A DNA stretch of 64,000 nucleotides. Origin: Muribaculum gordoncarteri. GTDB lineage: Bacteria > Bacteroidota > Bacteroidia > Bacteroidales > Muribaculaceae. Below the pieces are notes generated by a model that worked only from the letters and a program-made list of their open reading frames with translations, was not told where the DNA came from and did no database searches. The translations under genes were made by a program, and so were the position numbers. Positions 43,094 through 52,719 of this stretch are shown here, one piece after another. The number at the start of each line of letters is the position of its first letter. Within the stretch, counting starts at the first letter, position 1. The stretch is taken from positions 1,736,001-1,800,000 of the forward strand of contig NZ_CP039393.1 in assembly GCF_004803695.1 (NCBI RefSeq), written 5' to 3'.

Positions 43094-44329
43094 ATGGGAC
43101 ACCTGCTCACCTATGCCATCTCGGCGGCCCTGCCGTTATTGGCCATGTACATAGTATATAAATGGCTGCTTGCCTCGGAGAATCAATACCGTTACAATCG
43201 AGTTGTGTTGTTGAGCATGATGTTGTGTGCGTTCATCCTTCCTGCAGTCAATGTATTAGTGCAGCAATTCGCGTCAAATAACGCCACAGTCCAATTAATG
43301 TCACCATTGCCTCAGCCATCGATCGCCGACGATTATGCTGCACAACCGACGACATGGCCAAGGATAGCCTTGATTGTCTATCTCGCAGGAATAGCGGCTG
43401 TCGTAATACACATGGCAATAGTGTGGCTGCGCATAGCACGCATAACGGCATCGGGTACCAAGATACGCGACGGACGCTACATCATAGTACTCACCGACGA
43501 CGACAAAGTCGCACCTTTCAGCTGGCATCGTTACATAGTCATGAGCCTGAGCGACTACAAGCAGGCCGGAGTAATGATAACAGCTCACGAGAAGCAGCAC
43601 ATCGACCGCCAACACTGGATCGACCTCCTGTTGGCCCAATTCATCGTCACGGTCAACTGGTTTAATCCGGCGGCATGGCTTGTACGCGAGGAGCTGAAGG
43701 CCGTTCACGAGTATGAAGCCGACAAAAGAGTTCTCGATTCAGGAATAAACGCCCGTGACTATCAAATGTTGTTGATAAGCAAAGCCACCGGTATGAAATT
43801 CCCGACAGTAGCCAACAGCCTCAACCACTGCAAGCTGAAAAAGCGCATGACAATGATGATGACATCGCAGGCATCGATGTCACGCCGCTTGCGCACCCTT
43901 GCCGCAATTCCGGCCGTAGCCTTGGCCGTGTTGGCGATCAACCATGATGCGGTAGCGGCTGCACTGGACCACGTTAACAATTCAGCATTGTTTTATAGCG
44001 ATGACAAGGAATCGACTCCCGATATAGTCATAATGGGGCACGATGCAACCGATGTGCAAACCGAAAGTAAACATGACGACACATACGGTATATCCGATAT
44101 AAAGGTAATAGGTTACGAAGCAGTACGCAAAGAGCCGGCTCCGAAGCCCGACGACTCTCACGCCCGCGACAGGAAGCCCATGACATCGCCTCGCATATTC
44201 ATAAACGGCATAGAGAAGGACATGGAAGAGATTATGAAGATTGACCCTTCATCAATAGAATCAATAGCAGTAACGCGCGATGACGACGATCGCATATATG
44301 TCACGCTTAAGGACAGAGCGAATCCATAA
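43094..44329 (+). CDS. BlaR1-like M56 membrane metalloprotease
   Basis: This 411-residue protein has membrane spans near residues 5-22, 37-54 and 93-112, the zinc protease motif HEKQH in MITAHEKQHIDRQHWID, and a later span around LRTLAAIPAVALAVLAIN. It has no penicillin-binding sensor domain. The C-terminal tail ends in PRIFINGIEKDMEEIMKI and IESIAVTRDDDDRIYVTL, resembling the plug-like tail common in Bacteroidetes M56 proteins. Together with the BlaI gene it forms a signalling pair whose signal is unlikely to be a beta-lactam. Confidence 0.9.
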   Translation: MGHLLTYAISAALPLLAMYIVYKWLLASENQYRYNRVVLLSMMLCAFILPAVNVLVQQFASNNATVQLMSPLPQPSIADDYAAQPTTWPRIALIVYLAGIAAVVIHMAIVWLRIARITASGTKIRDGRYIIVLTDDDKVAPFSWHRYIVMSLSDYKQAGVMITAHEKQHIDRQHWIDLLLAQFIVTVNWFNPAAWLVREELKAVHEYEADKRVLDSGINARDYQMLLISKATGMKFPTVANSLNHCKLKKRMTMMMTSQASMSRRLRTLAAIPAVALAVLAINHDAVAAALDHVNNSALFYSDDKESTPDIVIMGHDATDVQTESKHDDTYGISDIKVIGYEAVRKEPAPKPDDSHARDRKPMTSPRIFINGIEKDMEEIMKIDPSSIESIAVTRDDDDRIYVTLKDRANP

Positions 44330-44726
44330 ACCCGACTATTACATCGTAAATCTCTTCAAGATTATCAATATCCCCGATAAGTGACTCCAGGGGACATTGC
44401 CCTGTGCCGGCCCTGTTGATGATATAGGGCACAACCTTCTCCGCCATTCCGGCCACGCCGGAACGGTCAAGCAACGACAACGCCTTTTCACTTATAACAT
44501 CGGTGTGATACTCCGCCACACCGCCGAGCGCCATCAGCGCCGCAGCTCCCGCACCCGTAACCTTGTCGGCCACGCGCGCGCCCTGCAGCAATTCACGATG
44601 ATTGGTGTAGAGTTCAAAGAGGTCCTTCACACCCCGGCTGGTGAAGGTCATCACCTCACCGCGGCTTTCGACCACAAGTGTAGCTCCGCTATCGTGCAGC
44701 AGCTCCACAAGTCGGTTCATATCCAT
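44307..44726 (-). CDS. DUF1893 protein
   Basis: This protein of about 139 residues matches DUF1893: MNRLVELLHDSGATLVVESR, GVKDLFELYTNHRELLQGAR, VADKVTGAGAAALMALGGVA. The family is cytosolic with no assigned function and is related to cytidine-deaminase folds. The frame starts at a TTG (44771) inside the upstream gene; ATG 44726 is a more likely start. It overlaps the convergent M56 gene by 23 bp and follows the Fe-S reductase gene on the same strand. Confidence 0.8.
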   Translation of the reverse strand: MDMNRLVELLHDSGATLVVESRGEVMTFTSRGVKDLFELYTNHRELLQGARVADKVTGAGAAALMALGGVAEYHTDVISEKALSLLDRSGVAGMAEKVVPYIINRAGTGQCPLESLIGDIDNLEEIYDVIVGFMDSLCP

Positions 44727-44736
44727 CGATTGCCCG

Positions 44737-46143
44737 TTATGCAAGCGTACCCTGCTTAAGCTGTTCGACAAAGTTGTCTATGTCCCTCATTCGTCGCGGT
44801 ATGTTTATGCCCTGCGGACAATGAGGACGACATTTGTTGCAGCCTATGCAGTGGTTGGCCTGACGCAACTTGGGCACCGAACGGTCGTATCCCACAAGGA
44901 AAGCCTTGCGGGCTTCGGCATAATGCGGATCCTGTGAGCTTTCGGGCACATTTCCCTCATTGACACACTTGTTGTAGTGGGCGAATATCGCGGGAATGTC
45001 AAGTCCGTAGGGACACGGCATGCAATACTTGCAGTCGGTACACGGAACCGTGGGATAATTCAGTATCAGGTTGGCCGCGGTTTCAAGCATCGCAAGCTCA
45101 TCGTCGGTACAAGGCTCCAGAGGCGAATAGGTGCGCAGATTATCCTGCAGGTGCTCCATGTAGGTCATGCCACTGAGCACTGTAAGCACACCTTCGGGAG
45201 TTCCGGCGTAACGGAATGCCCATGAAGCCACGCTGTCGTCGGGACGGCGCTGCTTGTACTGTTCCTCGATGTGCTTGTTGACCTGAGCGAGTCGGCCGCC
45301 GAGCAATGGCTCCATTATCACCACAGGTATGTCACGCTTATGCAGTTCGTTGTAGAGATATTCGGCATTGGTGTTGCTCGGATTGCTCGCCTTGGCATGC
45401 TTCCAGTCGAGATAGTTCATCTGTATCTGCACGAAGTCCCAGCGAATCTCGCCCTTGTCCTGCATCTCCAGAAGATGGTCAAACGCCTCCACATCTCCGT
45501 GATAGGAGAATCCGAGATTGCGTATATTGCCTTTCTTGCGCTCATCCTTAAGGAAATCAAGCACGCCGTTGTCGATGAAGCGGTCGTTCAACTGCTTTAT
45601 GCCGCCCATTCCCACACCATGAAGCAGCATGTAGTCGATATAGTCGACCTTTAGCTCCTTCAGCGATTTGCGGTATATGTCGATTGAGCGCTCACGCGTC
45701 CATGTGTCGGGCGAGAAGTTGGACATTTTAGTGGCGATGAAATATTTGTCACGCGGGTGACGGCTCAAAGCCACTCCCATTGCACGTTCACTGAAACCCT
45801 TGCAATAGGCGGGCGATGTATCGTAATAGTTGACACCATGTTCCATGGCATAGTCGACAAGACGATTCACAGTTTCCTGGTCGATATTGTCACCGTCGGG
45901 ACGGGATTCGGGCAATGTCGGCAGACGCATACATCCGTAACCGAGCAGCGACACCTTGTCGCCGGTGACACTGTTGGTCCGGTAGGTCATCTCACCCGAA
46001 GCCTTCTTGGGTGACGCAGTACCGGCAGGAGCGTCACTTGTCTTCTCCTCCGACTTGGCTCCGCAACGGGCAAGAGCCACAGCGGCGCCCGAAACTCCGA
46101 GCGCACGTAAAAATCCACGACGGTTTATCTTGTTTTTATCCAT
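44737..46143 (-). CDS. Exported aldo/keto reductase with ferredoxin domain
   Basis: This 468-residue protein has a twin-arginine signal with a lipobox-like end (RRGFLRALG...ALARC). The barrel has aldo/keto reductase features: GYGCMRLPTLPESR, VNYYDTSPAYCKGFSERAMG, VDYIDYMLLHGVG. Two 4Fe-4S motifs follow near the C-terminus: CTDCKYCMPCPYGLDIP and CIGCNKCRPHCPQGINIP. It is transcribed 13 bp after a polyferredoxin membrane protein, its likely electron partner. Substrate unknown. Confidence 0.92.
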   Translation of the reverse strand: MDKNKINRRGFLRALGVSGAAVALARCGAKSEEKTSDAPAGTASPKKASGEMTYRTNSVTGDKVSLLGYGCMRLPTLPESRPDGDNIDQETVNRLVDYAMEHGVNYYDTSPAYCKGFSERAMGVALSRHPRDKYFIATKMSNFSPDTWTRERSIDIYRKSLKELKVDYIDYMLLHGVGMGGIKQLNDRFIDNGVLDFLKDERKKGNIRNLGFSYHGDVEAFDHLLEMQDKGEIRWDFVQIQMNYLDWKHAKASNPSNTNAEYLYNELHKRDIPVVIMEPLLGGRLAQVNKHIEEQYKQRRPDDSVASWAFRYAGTPEGVLTVLSGMTYMEHLQDNLRTYSPLEPCTDDELAMLETAANLILNYPTVPCTDCKYCMPCPYGLDIPAIFAHYNKCVNEGNVPESSQDPHYAEARKAFLVGYDRSVPKLRQANHCIGCNKCRPHCPQGINIPRRMRDIDNFVEQLKQGTLA

Positions 46144-46156
46144 GATTGCAATTTTA

Positions 46157-47632
46157 TTAAACGTTACGGTGAACTTCGTGTCCCTCTACATAGATGGCGC
46201 TGAACGGGCGCGACGGGCACAGATTCTCGCATGCGCCACAGCCTATGCAACGCTCGGTGTTGACCGACGGCACCTTGGGCGAATCGGGGTTGTCGGCATC
46301 AAGCGATATCATCGTTATAGCCCCCACTGGACAGTGACGGGCGCAGTTGCCGCATGACACGCCCTCGGTCACGGGAAGACAGTTGTTGCGCACCCACACT
46401 GCATGTCCTACCTGAGTGGCGCTTCGCTCGGCCCGGTCAATGGGAAGAATGGCCCCGGCAGGACACACATCGGAGCATGTCGTACACTCGGGTCGGCAAT
46501 ATCCTCGTTCAAATGACACCTCAGGCTGCATGAACGTATCCAGTTCGGTCGAAGGACGCAACACACCGTTGGGACAGTTGCTCACACAAAGCTGACATGA
46601 TGTGCAATGCTTAGTGAAGTTGGCTATGCTGCGGCTTCCGGGAGGAGTTATGCGAGTCTGTCGCACAGGCTTCTCTTTATCAATAATAGTCGCGAGGCCG
46701 CCGTCGACAGTCTTCTCCTCGGCCTTCAGCACTGCGGTTCCGGCAAGAATGGTGCTCACTGTCAGGAATTGGCGGCGTGACTTGTCAACCGACTCATCGG
46801 CCTCCTTGACCGATGACTTTGACCTGTGGGCATAGGTCAACGCTCCCTGCTTGCAATAGCCTATGCAGTCCATGCAGGCCACGCAGCGTGTATAGTCTAT
46901 CTTCTGATTCTTTGAATCGATGCACGACGCCTTGCAGTGGCGGCCGCACGATCCACAGTGATTGCACTTTGAAGTGTCGATGACAGGCTTAAGCCATGAG
47001 AACTGCGACAAGTAGCCCAGTATTGTACCAACCGGGCAAACAGTGTTACAATAGGTGCGGCCATTCATCCATGCAAGCACGGCAACCACGATGAATGTGA
47101 TTGCGGCAACAGCCACCATGGCCCATGTCACGTAGTAGTCGACATGCCAGAAGGTGTAACTGTCGGGCGACTCGGCCGCAGCGAGTGCATTGTTGGCATC
47201 GACATATAGGGGCTTAACCAGCGAGCTGACTATTCGTCCGTATTCACTGTAAGGCTCGATAAATGCGGCAATGCGTGCAAGTCCCAATGCTATAAGCAGC
47301 ACAAACAGCGCAAGCATCGTTATTCGGAGCCAGGTGACGGCAGGCGAATATGTAAACTTGCGGCGCTTGGCCACCTTTCCGTGAATCCATGATATGACAT
47401 CCTGCATAACTCCGAGCGGACAGAGCACTGAGCAATAGACGCGCCCGAAAATCAACGACACAACTACGAGAACGGCCACTACGACTACATTCATCGCAAG
47501 CAAAGCGGGCATGAACTGCCACTTGGCAAGCCATCCTACATAGCGGACAGCCGTTCCGGTGACATCAAGGAACAGCATCGTGACAGCAAGCAAGCATATC
47601 ACAGCAAGAATTACACGAATTGTTTTTAACAT
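46157..47632 (-). CDS. NapH/CcoG-like membrane polyferredoxin with internal Tat-like segment
   Basis: Residues 1-215 form a NapH-like membrane part with at least four spans and the cytosolic motifs YCSVLCPLGVMQD and YCNTVCPVGTI. Ferredoxin motifs follow: CNHCGSCGRHC and CVACMDCIGYC (223-260). At 285-305 SRRQFLTVSTILAGTAVL looks like a twin-arginine signal in the middle of the chain, followed by four more clusters: CTSCQLCVSNC, CRPECTTCSDVC, CGNCARHC, CIGCGACENLC. The protein thus appears to fuse a NapH-like and a NapG-like subunit. It probably passes electrons across the membrane to the aldo/keto reductase next door. Confidence 0.88.
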   Translation of the reverse strand: MLKTIRVILAVICLLAVTMLFLDVTGTAVRYVGWLAKWQFMPALLAMNVVVVAVLVVVSLIFGRVYCSVLCPLGVMQDVISWIHGKVAKRRKFTYSPAVTWLRITMLALFVLLIALGLARIAAFIEPYSEYGRIVSSLVKPLYVDANNALAAAESPDSYTFWHVDYYVTWAMVAVAAITFIVVAVLAWMNGRTYCNTVCPVGTILGYLSQFSWLKPVIDTSKCNHCGSCGRHCKASCIDSKNQKIDYTRCVACMDCIGYCKQGALTYAHRSKSSVKEADESVDKSRRQFLTVSTILAGTAVLKAEEKTVDGGLATIIDKEKPVRQTRITPPGSRSIANFTKHCTSCQLCVSNCPNGVLRPSTELDTFMQPEVSFERGYCRPECTTCSDVCPAGAILPIDRAERSATQVGHAVWVRNNCLPVTEGVSCGNCARHCPVGAITMISLDADNPDSPKVPSVNTERCIGCGACENLCPSRPFSAIYVEGHEVHRNV

Positions 47633-47715
47633 GACTATAGCACTGTATTTGTTGAATGAAACAAATTTAAATATAATAATCGTACCGACTTATATATTTA
47701 ATATTTTTTATCAAA

Positions 47716-47747
47716 TTTGGAAAATAAGAGGAATTTGCCTACTTTCG
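47716..47747 (+). promoter_or_regulatory. Promoter of folP-cdaA
   Basis: TTTG (47716-47719), a 20-bp spacer and TACTTTCG (47740-47747), one base off the -7 consensus, 22 bp before the folP start. Confidence 0.65.
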
Positions 47748-47769
47748 CATCAACAATAAATTTTCGATT

Positions 47770-48645
47770 TTGACTGCACGACACTTCACTCCATTTACAC
47801 TTAATCTGCGCGGAAAGCTTGTTGAGTTTTCGCGTCAGCAGGTGATGGGCATAATAAATGTAACGCCTGATTCATTTTACTCGGAGTCGCGCACTCAAAG
47901 CCACGACGACATAGCCCTGAAGGCAAAGAAAATGCTTGACGAGGGAGCCGACTGGCTCGACCTCGGAGCATACTCCACGCGTCCCGGTGCCGATGATGTC
48001 ACGCCGGCCGAGGAGATTGAAAGACTAAGAACAGGAATGCGTGCAATACGCTCCGTTGCACCCGATGCTATAGTAAGCATCGACACATTCCGTGCCGATG
48101 TCGCACGACAGGCCGTGGAGGAGCTGGGAGCCGACATGATAAACGACATTTCGGGAGGTTTGCTCGACGATGACATGCCCTCGACCATCGCGAAGCTCAA
48201 GGTTCCCTACGTGCTGATGCACACACGCGGAACTCCGGCAACGATGCAGCAACTCACCGACTATCGCGATGTCACCGGCGATGTGCTTGCCGAGCTTGCA
48301 CGCCGAATCGACATATTCGGCATGGCGGGAGTCAACGACATAATCGTGGATCCGGGATTCGGATTTGCCAAGACGGTAGAGCAGAACTACCGATTGCTCC
48401 GCGACCTGGAGGCATTCCATGTGTTTGAACGCCCCCTGCTCGTGGGTGTGTCACGCAAATCCATGATATACCGCACCTTCGGCACAACTCCCGACGAAGC
48501 CCTGAACGGCACTACCGTCATAAACACGATTGCGTTAATGGCCGGAGCATCGGTGCTTCGCGTCCACGACGCTAAAGAGGCCGCCGAGGCGGTAAAAATA
48601 GTTGAACTCACTTACAACGACAAGACATGGCTCCATTTGGAATAA
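47770..48645 (+). CDS. folP: Dihydropteroate synthase FolP
   Basis: This 291-residue enzyme condenses p-aminobenzoate with dihydropterin pyrophosphate and is the sulfonamide target. Motifs: VMGIINVTPDSFYSESR, DWLDLGAYSTRPGADDV, VSIDTFRADVARQAVEELGA, MINDISGGLLDD, IIVDPGFGFAKTVEQNY, VGVSRKSMIYR. No ATG exists before the conserved core, so the TTG at 47770 is taken as start. It overlaps cdaA by 19 bp, a pairing common in Bacteroidetes. Confidence 0.95.
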   Translation: MTARHFTPFTLNLRGKLVEFSRQQVMGIINVTPDSFYSESRTQSHDDIALKAKKMLDEGADWLDLGAYSTRPGADDVTPAEEIERLRTGMRAIRSVAPDAIVSIDTFRADVARQAVEELGADMINDISGGLLDDDMPSTIAKLKVPYVLMHTRGTPATMQQLTDYRDVTGDVLAELARRIDIFGMAGVNDIIVDPGFGFAKTVEQNYRLLRDLEAFHVFERPLLVGVSRKSMIYRTFGTTPDEALNGTTVINTIALMAGASVLRVHDAKEAAEAVKIVELTYNDKTWLHLE

Positions 48646-49409
48646 AAGACGCTCTCGACATATTCATAGTGGCATTGCTGCTTTTCTACCTCTACCGAAT
48701 CATGAAGGAGTCGGGCACTATCAACATCTTCTTCGGAGTGCTGGCATTCATCATCGTGTGGGTGGTGGCATCGGAGATTCTCGAGATGCGCCTCATCGGT
48801 ACGATTCTCGACAAAGTGATGTCGATAGGCCTCATAATACTTGTGATTCTGTTTCAGGACCAAATCAAGAGATTCCTCGTCGAGCTCGGCAACCATAAAC
48901 GCTGGAGGTTCCTGCGTGACATGTTCCGTCATCACCGAGGCGACAAGAGCAACGACGCCGACACGCGCCGATGGGTTATGCCGATTGTCTACGCCTGCAT
49001 GTCAATGTCCAAGGCCAAGACCGGAGCGTTGATCGTAATCGAACAATCGATTCCACTTGAGAACTATGAGAAGACCGGCGACATGATCGACTCGGCAATA
49101 AATTCACGATTGATTGAAAACATTTTCTTCAAGAACTCACCCCTGCACGACGGTGCGATGATAATAGCCCATGAACGCATAAAAGCTGCCGGATGTATTC
49201 TGCCGGTGAGCCATGACACCAACATTCCGCGTTCAATGGGATTACGCCACCGCTCGGCACTCGGCATCAGCCAGGCCACCGACGCAGCCGCAATTGTAGT
49301 AAGTGAGGAAACAGGGGGTATATCATTTGCCTACCGAGGCTCAATCGTAAGCCGACTGTCATCGACCGACCTCGAGCATCGCCTGTCGCAGCTCGTCGCC
49401 AACGAGTAG
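48627..49409 (+). CDS. cdaA: Diadenylate cyclase CdaA (DisA_N domain)
   Basis: This 260-residue membrane enzyme makes cyclic di-AMP. It has two or three N-terminal spans (ALDIFIVALLLFYLYRIM, TINIFFGVLAFIIVWVVA, VMSIGLIILVILF) and the DisA_N core with the DGA motif NSPLHDGAMII and the RHR motif MGLRHRSALGIS. Cyclic di-AMP controls potassium and osmotic balance. It overlaps folP and ends the operon. Confidence 0.96.
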   Translation: MAPFGIKDALDIFIVALLLFYLYRIMKESGTINIFFGVLAFIIVWVVASEILEMRLIGTILDKVMSIGLIILVILFQDQIKRFLVELGNHKRWRFLRDMFRHHRGDKSNDADTRRWVMPIVYACMSMSKAKTGALIVIEQSIPLENYEKTGDMIDSAINSRLIENIFFKNSPLHDGAMIIAHERIKAAGCILPVSHDTNIPRSMGLRHRSALGISQATDAAAIVVSEETGGISFAYRGSIVSRLSSTDLEHRLSQLVANE

Positions 49410-49448
49410 CGCGGAGCATCAACAACCGCAGGCAAAACTACAGCGCCG

Positions 49449-49676
49449 CTATTCGTCGCCGCAACATCCGCGATAGTCGTCACACGGCTTTTCTTCCGAC
49501 TTATTGCGCTCACACTTGTCGATGAGCGCACATCCGATACATGACGGATTCACGCCTTTACGTGTGTTTTTGTATATCCTGCGCGCATAACTTACAATGA
49601 AGATCAACGCACATATTACAATCAAGCCCACCCACACCCATTGCAGTGTATAGTCGGTTATCTTAAACGCTACCAT
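49449..49676 (-). CDS. Small Cys-rich single-pass membrane protein
   Basis: This 75-residue protein has one membrane span (about 12-30, WVWVGLIVICALIFIVS) and a tail with clustered cysteines (CIGCALIDKC, CDD, GCC). It resembles the FeoB-associated Cys-rich family, but no FeoB is nearby. It follows the NUDIX gene by two bases and so belongs to the mazG-topB operon. Role unknown. Confidence 0.75.
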   Translation of the reverse strand: MVAFKITDYTLQWVWVGLIVICALIFIVSYARRIYKNTRKGVNPSCIGCALIDKCERNKSEEKPCDDYRGCCGDE

Positions 49677-49678
49677 TA

Positions 49679-50191
49679 CTATTTTATATATTGCTTTATT
49701 AATTGATATTCCTGCTCGAAGTTGGGCGTGAACACACCCTTGCCTACCGAATCGTCAATCTCGTCAGCCGACCAGAACCGGCCTTCGGTAATCTCCTCCG
49801 GATCGGGAACTATGGCTGTCGACTCATCGACATAGACATAGAAAGGATTGATCAGCTCACGTTCACGCGACGACTCAAAAACGTAGGGCGACAACGCTAT
49901 CGGATCGATGTCACGCAATCCGAGCTCTTCACGCGCCTCACGACGAAGAGCGTCAACCACTGCCTCGCCGTAGTCGACATGACCGCCCACCGATGTATCC
50001 CATTTACCGGGCTGAATGTCCTTGTCGCACGACCGTTTCTGCAAATAGAGTCCTGCGCCCGACATAATGACATGGAGATGCACTACCGGATGCAACAACA
50101 TCGAACCGCCGTGACACTCCCGGCGGGTGGCGCTGCCTGTGACATTGCCCGCCTCATCGACAATAGGAAATAACTCTTCGCTGTTCATCAT
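49679..50191 (-). CDS. NUDIX hydrolase
   Basis: This 170-residue protein has a full NUDIX box GGHVDYGEAVVDALRREA followed by REELGL (pattern GX5EX7REUXEEXGU). Flanking features (EELFPIVDEAGNVTGSATRR, LHVIMSGAGLYLQKRS) resemble isopentenyl-diphosphate isomerase-like and YfcD-type NUDIX proteins. Substrate unknown. It overlaps topB by 4 bp. Confidence 0.92.
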   Translation of the reverse strand: MMNSEELFPIVDEAGNVTGSATRRECHGGSMLLHPVVHLHVIMSGAGLYLQKRSCDKDIQPGKWDTSVGGHVDYGEAVVDALRREAREELGLRDIDPIALSPYVFESSRERELINPFYVYVDESTAIVPDPEEITEGRFWSADEIDDSVGKGVFTPNFEQEYQLIKQYIK

Positions 50192-52254
50192 TTATACTGT
50201 TTCTTTATCAAGGATGCAAGTTTGGCCGGAGTGAGTTCCGGTGAGTAATCATTGAAATCAAGCCTCAGTGTGCAACCCTCGCGAAAACGGCTGCACCCGT
50301 AGGCTGCGCGACCTTTAAGGATGTGACCTTGGCCACAGGCCGGGCACACGATGTCGTCGAGCTTCTTTATTCTCGGAGCGCGTGGCTTCTTGGCCGCTTC
50401 GCCCGAATTGTCGCCGCTCCTGGAGCCGGAGCGTTTTTTCTTGACCGGTTCCTCATCGGCCACCTCGATGCGTCGCGACGAGTTGTCGCTCAACACGTTT
50501 ATCACGATGTCGCCTATCAGCGTCTTCAGTTCGGCGATGAAATCGGCCGCCGAGAAGTCGCCGCGTTCGATTCGTCGCAATTTGTTCTCCCACAATCCGG
50601 TGAGTTTCGCGCTCTTAAGCAACTCCTCATTGATGGTTGCCACCAAGTCGATTCCTGCCTGCGACGCCATTATGTTTTTTCGCTCACGATATATGTAACG
50701 CCGCTTGAAGAGAGTTTCGATAATCGACGCACGTGTCGAGGGGCGTCCTATGCCGTTCTCCTTCATGGCCTCGCGCAGCTCCTCGTCGTCGACTGTCTTT
50801 CCGGCCGACTCCATGGCCCGCAGCAAGGTTCCTTCGGTATAGTATTTGGGCGGTTGTGTCTGCTTCTTCAGCAACGAAGGTTCGTGGGGACCGCTCTCCC
50901 CTACCGTAAACGGAGGCAGAATCCTGTCGTCGCTCTGCTCGCCGTCATCATTGCCTTCATTGGAGTCCTTGCCGGCATATACGTTACGCCATCCCGGATC
51001 CACGATTACCTTTCCCGTAGCCTTGAACCCCACTCCTCCGGCTTCACCAAGCACGGTGGTTGCCCGGAATATACAGTCGGGATAGAACGCCGCAATGAAT
51101 CGCAACGCTATTAGGTGGTAGAGCTTGCGCTCATCGCCTATAAGCGCCGACGGCGACTGTCCCGTAGGTATTATGGCATGGTGGTCGGTCACTTTCGAGT
51201 TGTCGAATACCTTCTTTGACTTCGGAATCTTGGACGACAGCAACGGATCCGTCAACGTGGCATAAGGTGTCATCTGCTTCAGTATGACGGGTATTTTGGG
51301 ATATATGTCGTCGCTCAGATAGGTGGTGTCGACACGCGGATAGGTGGTTACCTTCTTCTCATACAGCGACTGGATGAGCCGCAACGTGTCGTCGGCCGTC
51401 CATCCCCACTTCTTGTTGCACTCGACCTGCAGCGAAGTCAGGTCAAACAATCGCGGCGGAGCCTCCTTGCCCTGCTTCTCGGCGACATCCTTTATCACCA
51501 TCGGCACACCCGAGATTTTATTCATGGCCTCGGTGGCCTCGGCTTCGGTCTTGAATCGGCCCGAAGTGGCATTGAATGTCACTTCGCGATACAGGGTCTT
51601 AAGTTCCCAGAAATCTTCGGGTTTGAAATTGGCTATCTCATGATGACGCTGCACAATCAGCGCAAGAGTGGGTGTCTGCACCCTGCCTATCGAAAGCACA
51701 TTGCCCGGCGACGAATACTTCAGCGAATATAGCCTCGTGGCGTTCATTCCCAGAATCCAGTCGCCTATGGCACGTGAAAGTCCGGCATAGTACAGTCGGT
51801 CATAGTCGCTCTCGGGCTTAAGGTCGTTGAATCCCTCGCGTATCGACTCGTCGGTCAGCGAGCTTATCCACAACCGGCGCACCGGGCAGTGTATCTCGGC
51901 TTTCTGCATGACCCATCGCTGGATCAGCTCACCCTCCTGGCCGGCATCACCGCAATTAATCACCTCATCGGCCTCGCCTATAAGGGTCTTGATAACGTTG
52001 AATTGTCGCTCGATGCCTTTGTCGGCTATAAGTTTTATACCGAATCGCTTGGGAATCATCGGCAATGCGCCCAACGACCACCGCTTCCACAGGTCGGTAT
52101 AGTCGGCAGGCTCCTTGAGTGTGCACAGGTGACCGAAAGTCCATGTCACCTTATAGTCACCGCCCTCATAGTAGCCGTCACGCTTGACATTGGCTCCCAG
52201 AATGGCGGCAATGTCCTTGGCGACACTCGGTTTCTCGGTGATGCAAAGCTTCAC
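50188..52254 (-). CDS. topB: DNA topoisomerase III
   Basis: This 688-residue type IA topoisomerase has the Toprim start MKLCITEKPSVAKDIAAILG, the acidic motif EVINCGDAGQEGELIQRW, the catalytic tyrosine in TTYPRVDTTYLSDDI, and HHAIIPTGQSPSAL. A low-complexity basic linker and a C-terminal zinc-finger-like module (CPACGQGHIL, YGCSRFREGC) follow. The start is GTG. It relaxes or decatenates DNA, often with a RecQ helicase. The single chromosomal context beside mazG and NUDIX suggests a housekeeping copy. Confidence 0.96.
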   Translation of the reverse strand: MKLCITEKPSVAKDIAAILGANVKRDGYYEGGDYKVTWTFGHLCTLKEPADYTDLWKRWSLGALPMIPKRFGIKLIADKGIERQFNVIKTLIGEADEVINCGDAGQEGELIQRWVMQKAEIHCPVRRLWISSLTDESIREGFNDLKPESDYDRLYYAGLSRAIGDWILGMNATRLYSLKYSSPGNVLSIGRVQTPTLALIVQRHHEIANFKPEDFWELKTLYREVTFNATSGRFKTEAEATEAMNKISGVPMVIKDVAEKQGKEAPPRLFDLTSLQVECNKKWGWTADDTLRLIQSLYEKKVTTYPRVDTTYLSDDIYPKIPVILKQMTPYATLTDPLLSSKIPKSKKVFDNSKVTDHHAIIPTGQSPSALIGDERKLYHLIALRFIAAFYPDCIFRATTVLGEAGGVGFKATGKVIVDPGWRNVYAGKDSNEGNDDGEQSDDRILPPFTVGESGPHEPSLLKKQTQPPKYYTEGTLLRAMESAGKTVDDEELREAMKENGIGRPSTRASIIETLFKRRYIYRERKNIMASQAGIDLVATINEELLKSAKLTGLWENKLRRIERGDFSAADFIAELKTLIGDIVINVLSDNSSRRIEVADEEPVKKKRSGSRSGDNSGEAAKKPRAPRIKKLDDIVCPACGQGHILKGRAAYGCSRFREGCTLRLDFNDYSPELTPAKLASLIKKQYK

Positions 52255-52265
52255 GGCCCACTCGA

Positions 52266-52691
52266 TTAGTTACGTGTCAGATGACATGTGTCGACACCGC
52301 GCGGCGTGGTGATAATCATCACGCCCGACTGAAGGGTATTCATCTTCGGGAAATCAATCTCAATAGGAATCACGCCGTCGTCCTCCCATTGAAACCAACG
52401 CTTGAAGTCAACGCCGTCAATGTCGTTGGCTCCGTATGTCATGTCGTTGCACTTTAGCACTATTTCGTCGATGCGCTGCGATGTGTGAGGACGGCCCACA
52501 AGCTTGCCGTAAACACGAGTGAGGTCGGCACGATAGTCGATGCTGTCCACTACGAGCGTTATGTGTTCGGCGGCTGAAGCTCTGTATCGGCGTTCAACAC
52601 GGGCCTGGGCAATGAGCACTGCGGCAATCAGAAACAGCACCGAAATGCCAAAAATCCAAACACGGTTCTTCTTATTCACATTTTCACTCAT
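52266..52691 (-). CDS. Single-pass membrane protein of unknown function
   Basis: This 141-residue protein has one N-terminal membrane span (about 11-28, WIFGISVLFLIAAVLIA) and a periplasmic domain (AEHITLVVDSIDYRADLTRV, YGKLVGRPHTSQRIDEI) that looks like a beta-sandwich, ending TTPRGVDTCHLTRN. No family was recognised. It lies between mazG (28 bp away) and topB (11 bp away), so it is part of their operon. Confidence 0.75.
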   Translation of the reverse strand: MSENVNKKNRVWIFGISVLFLIAAVLIAQARVERRYRASAAEHITLVVDSIDYRADLTRVYGKLVGRPHTSQRIDEIVLKCNDMTYGANDIDGVDFKRWFQWEDDGVIPIEIDFPKMNTLQSGVMIITTPRGVDTCHLTRN

Positions 52692-52719
52692 CTTTATATA
52701 AATCTATAGCACGTTGTTT

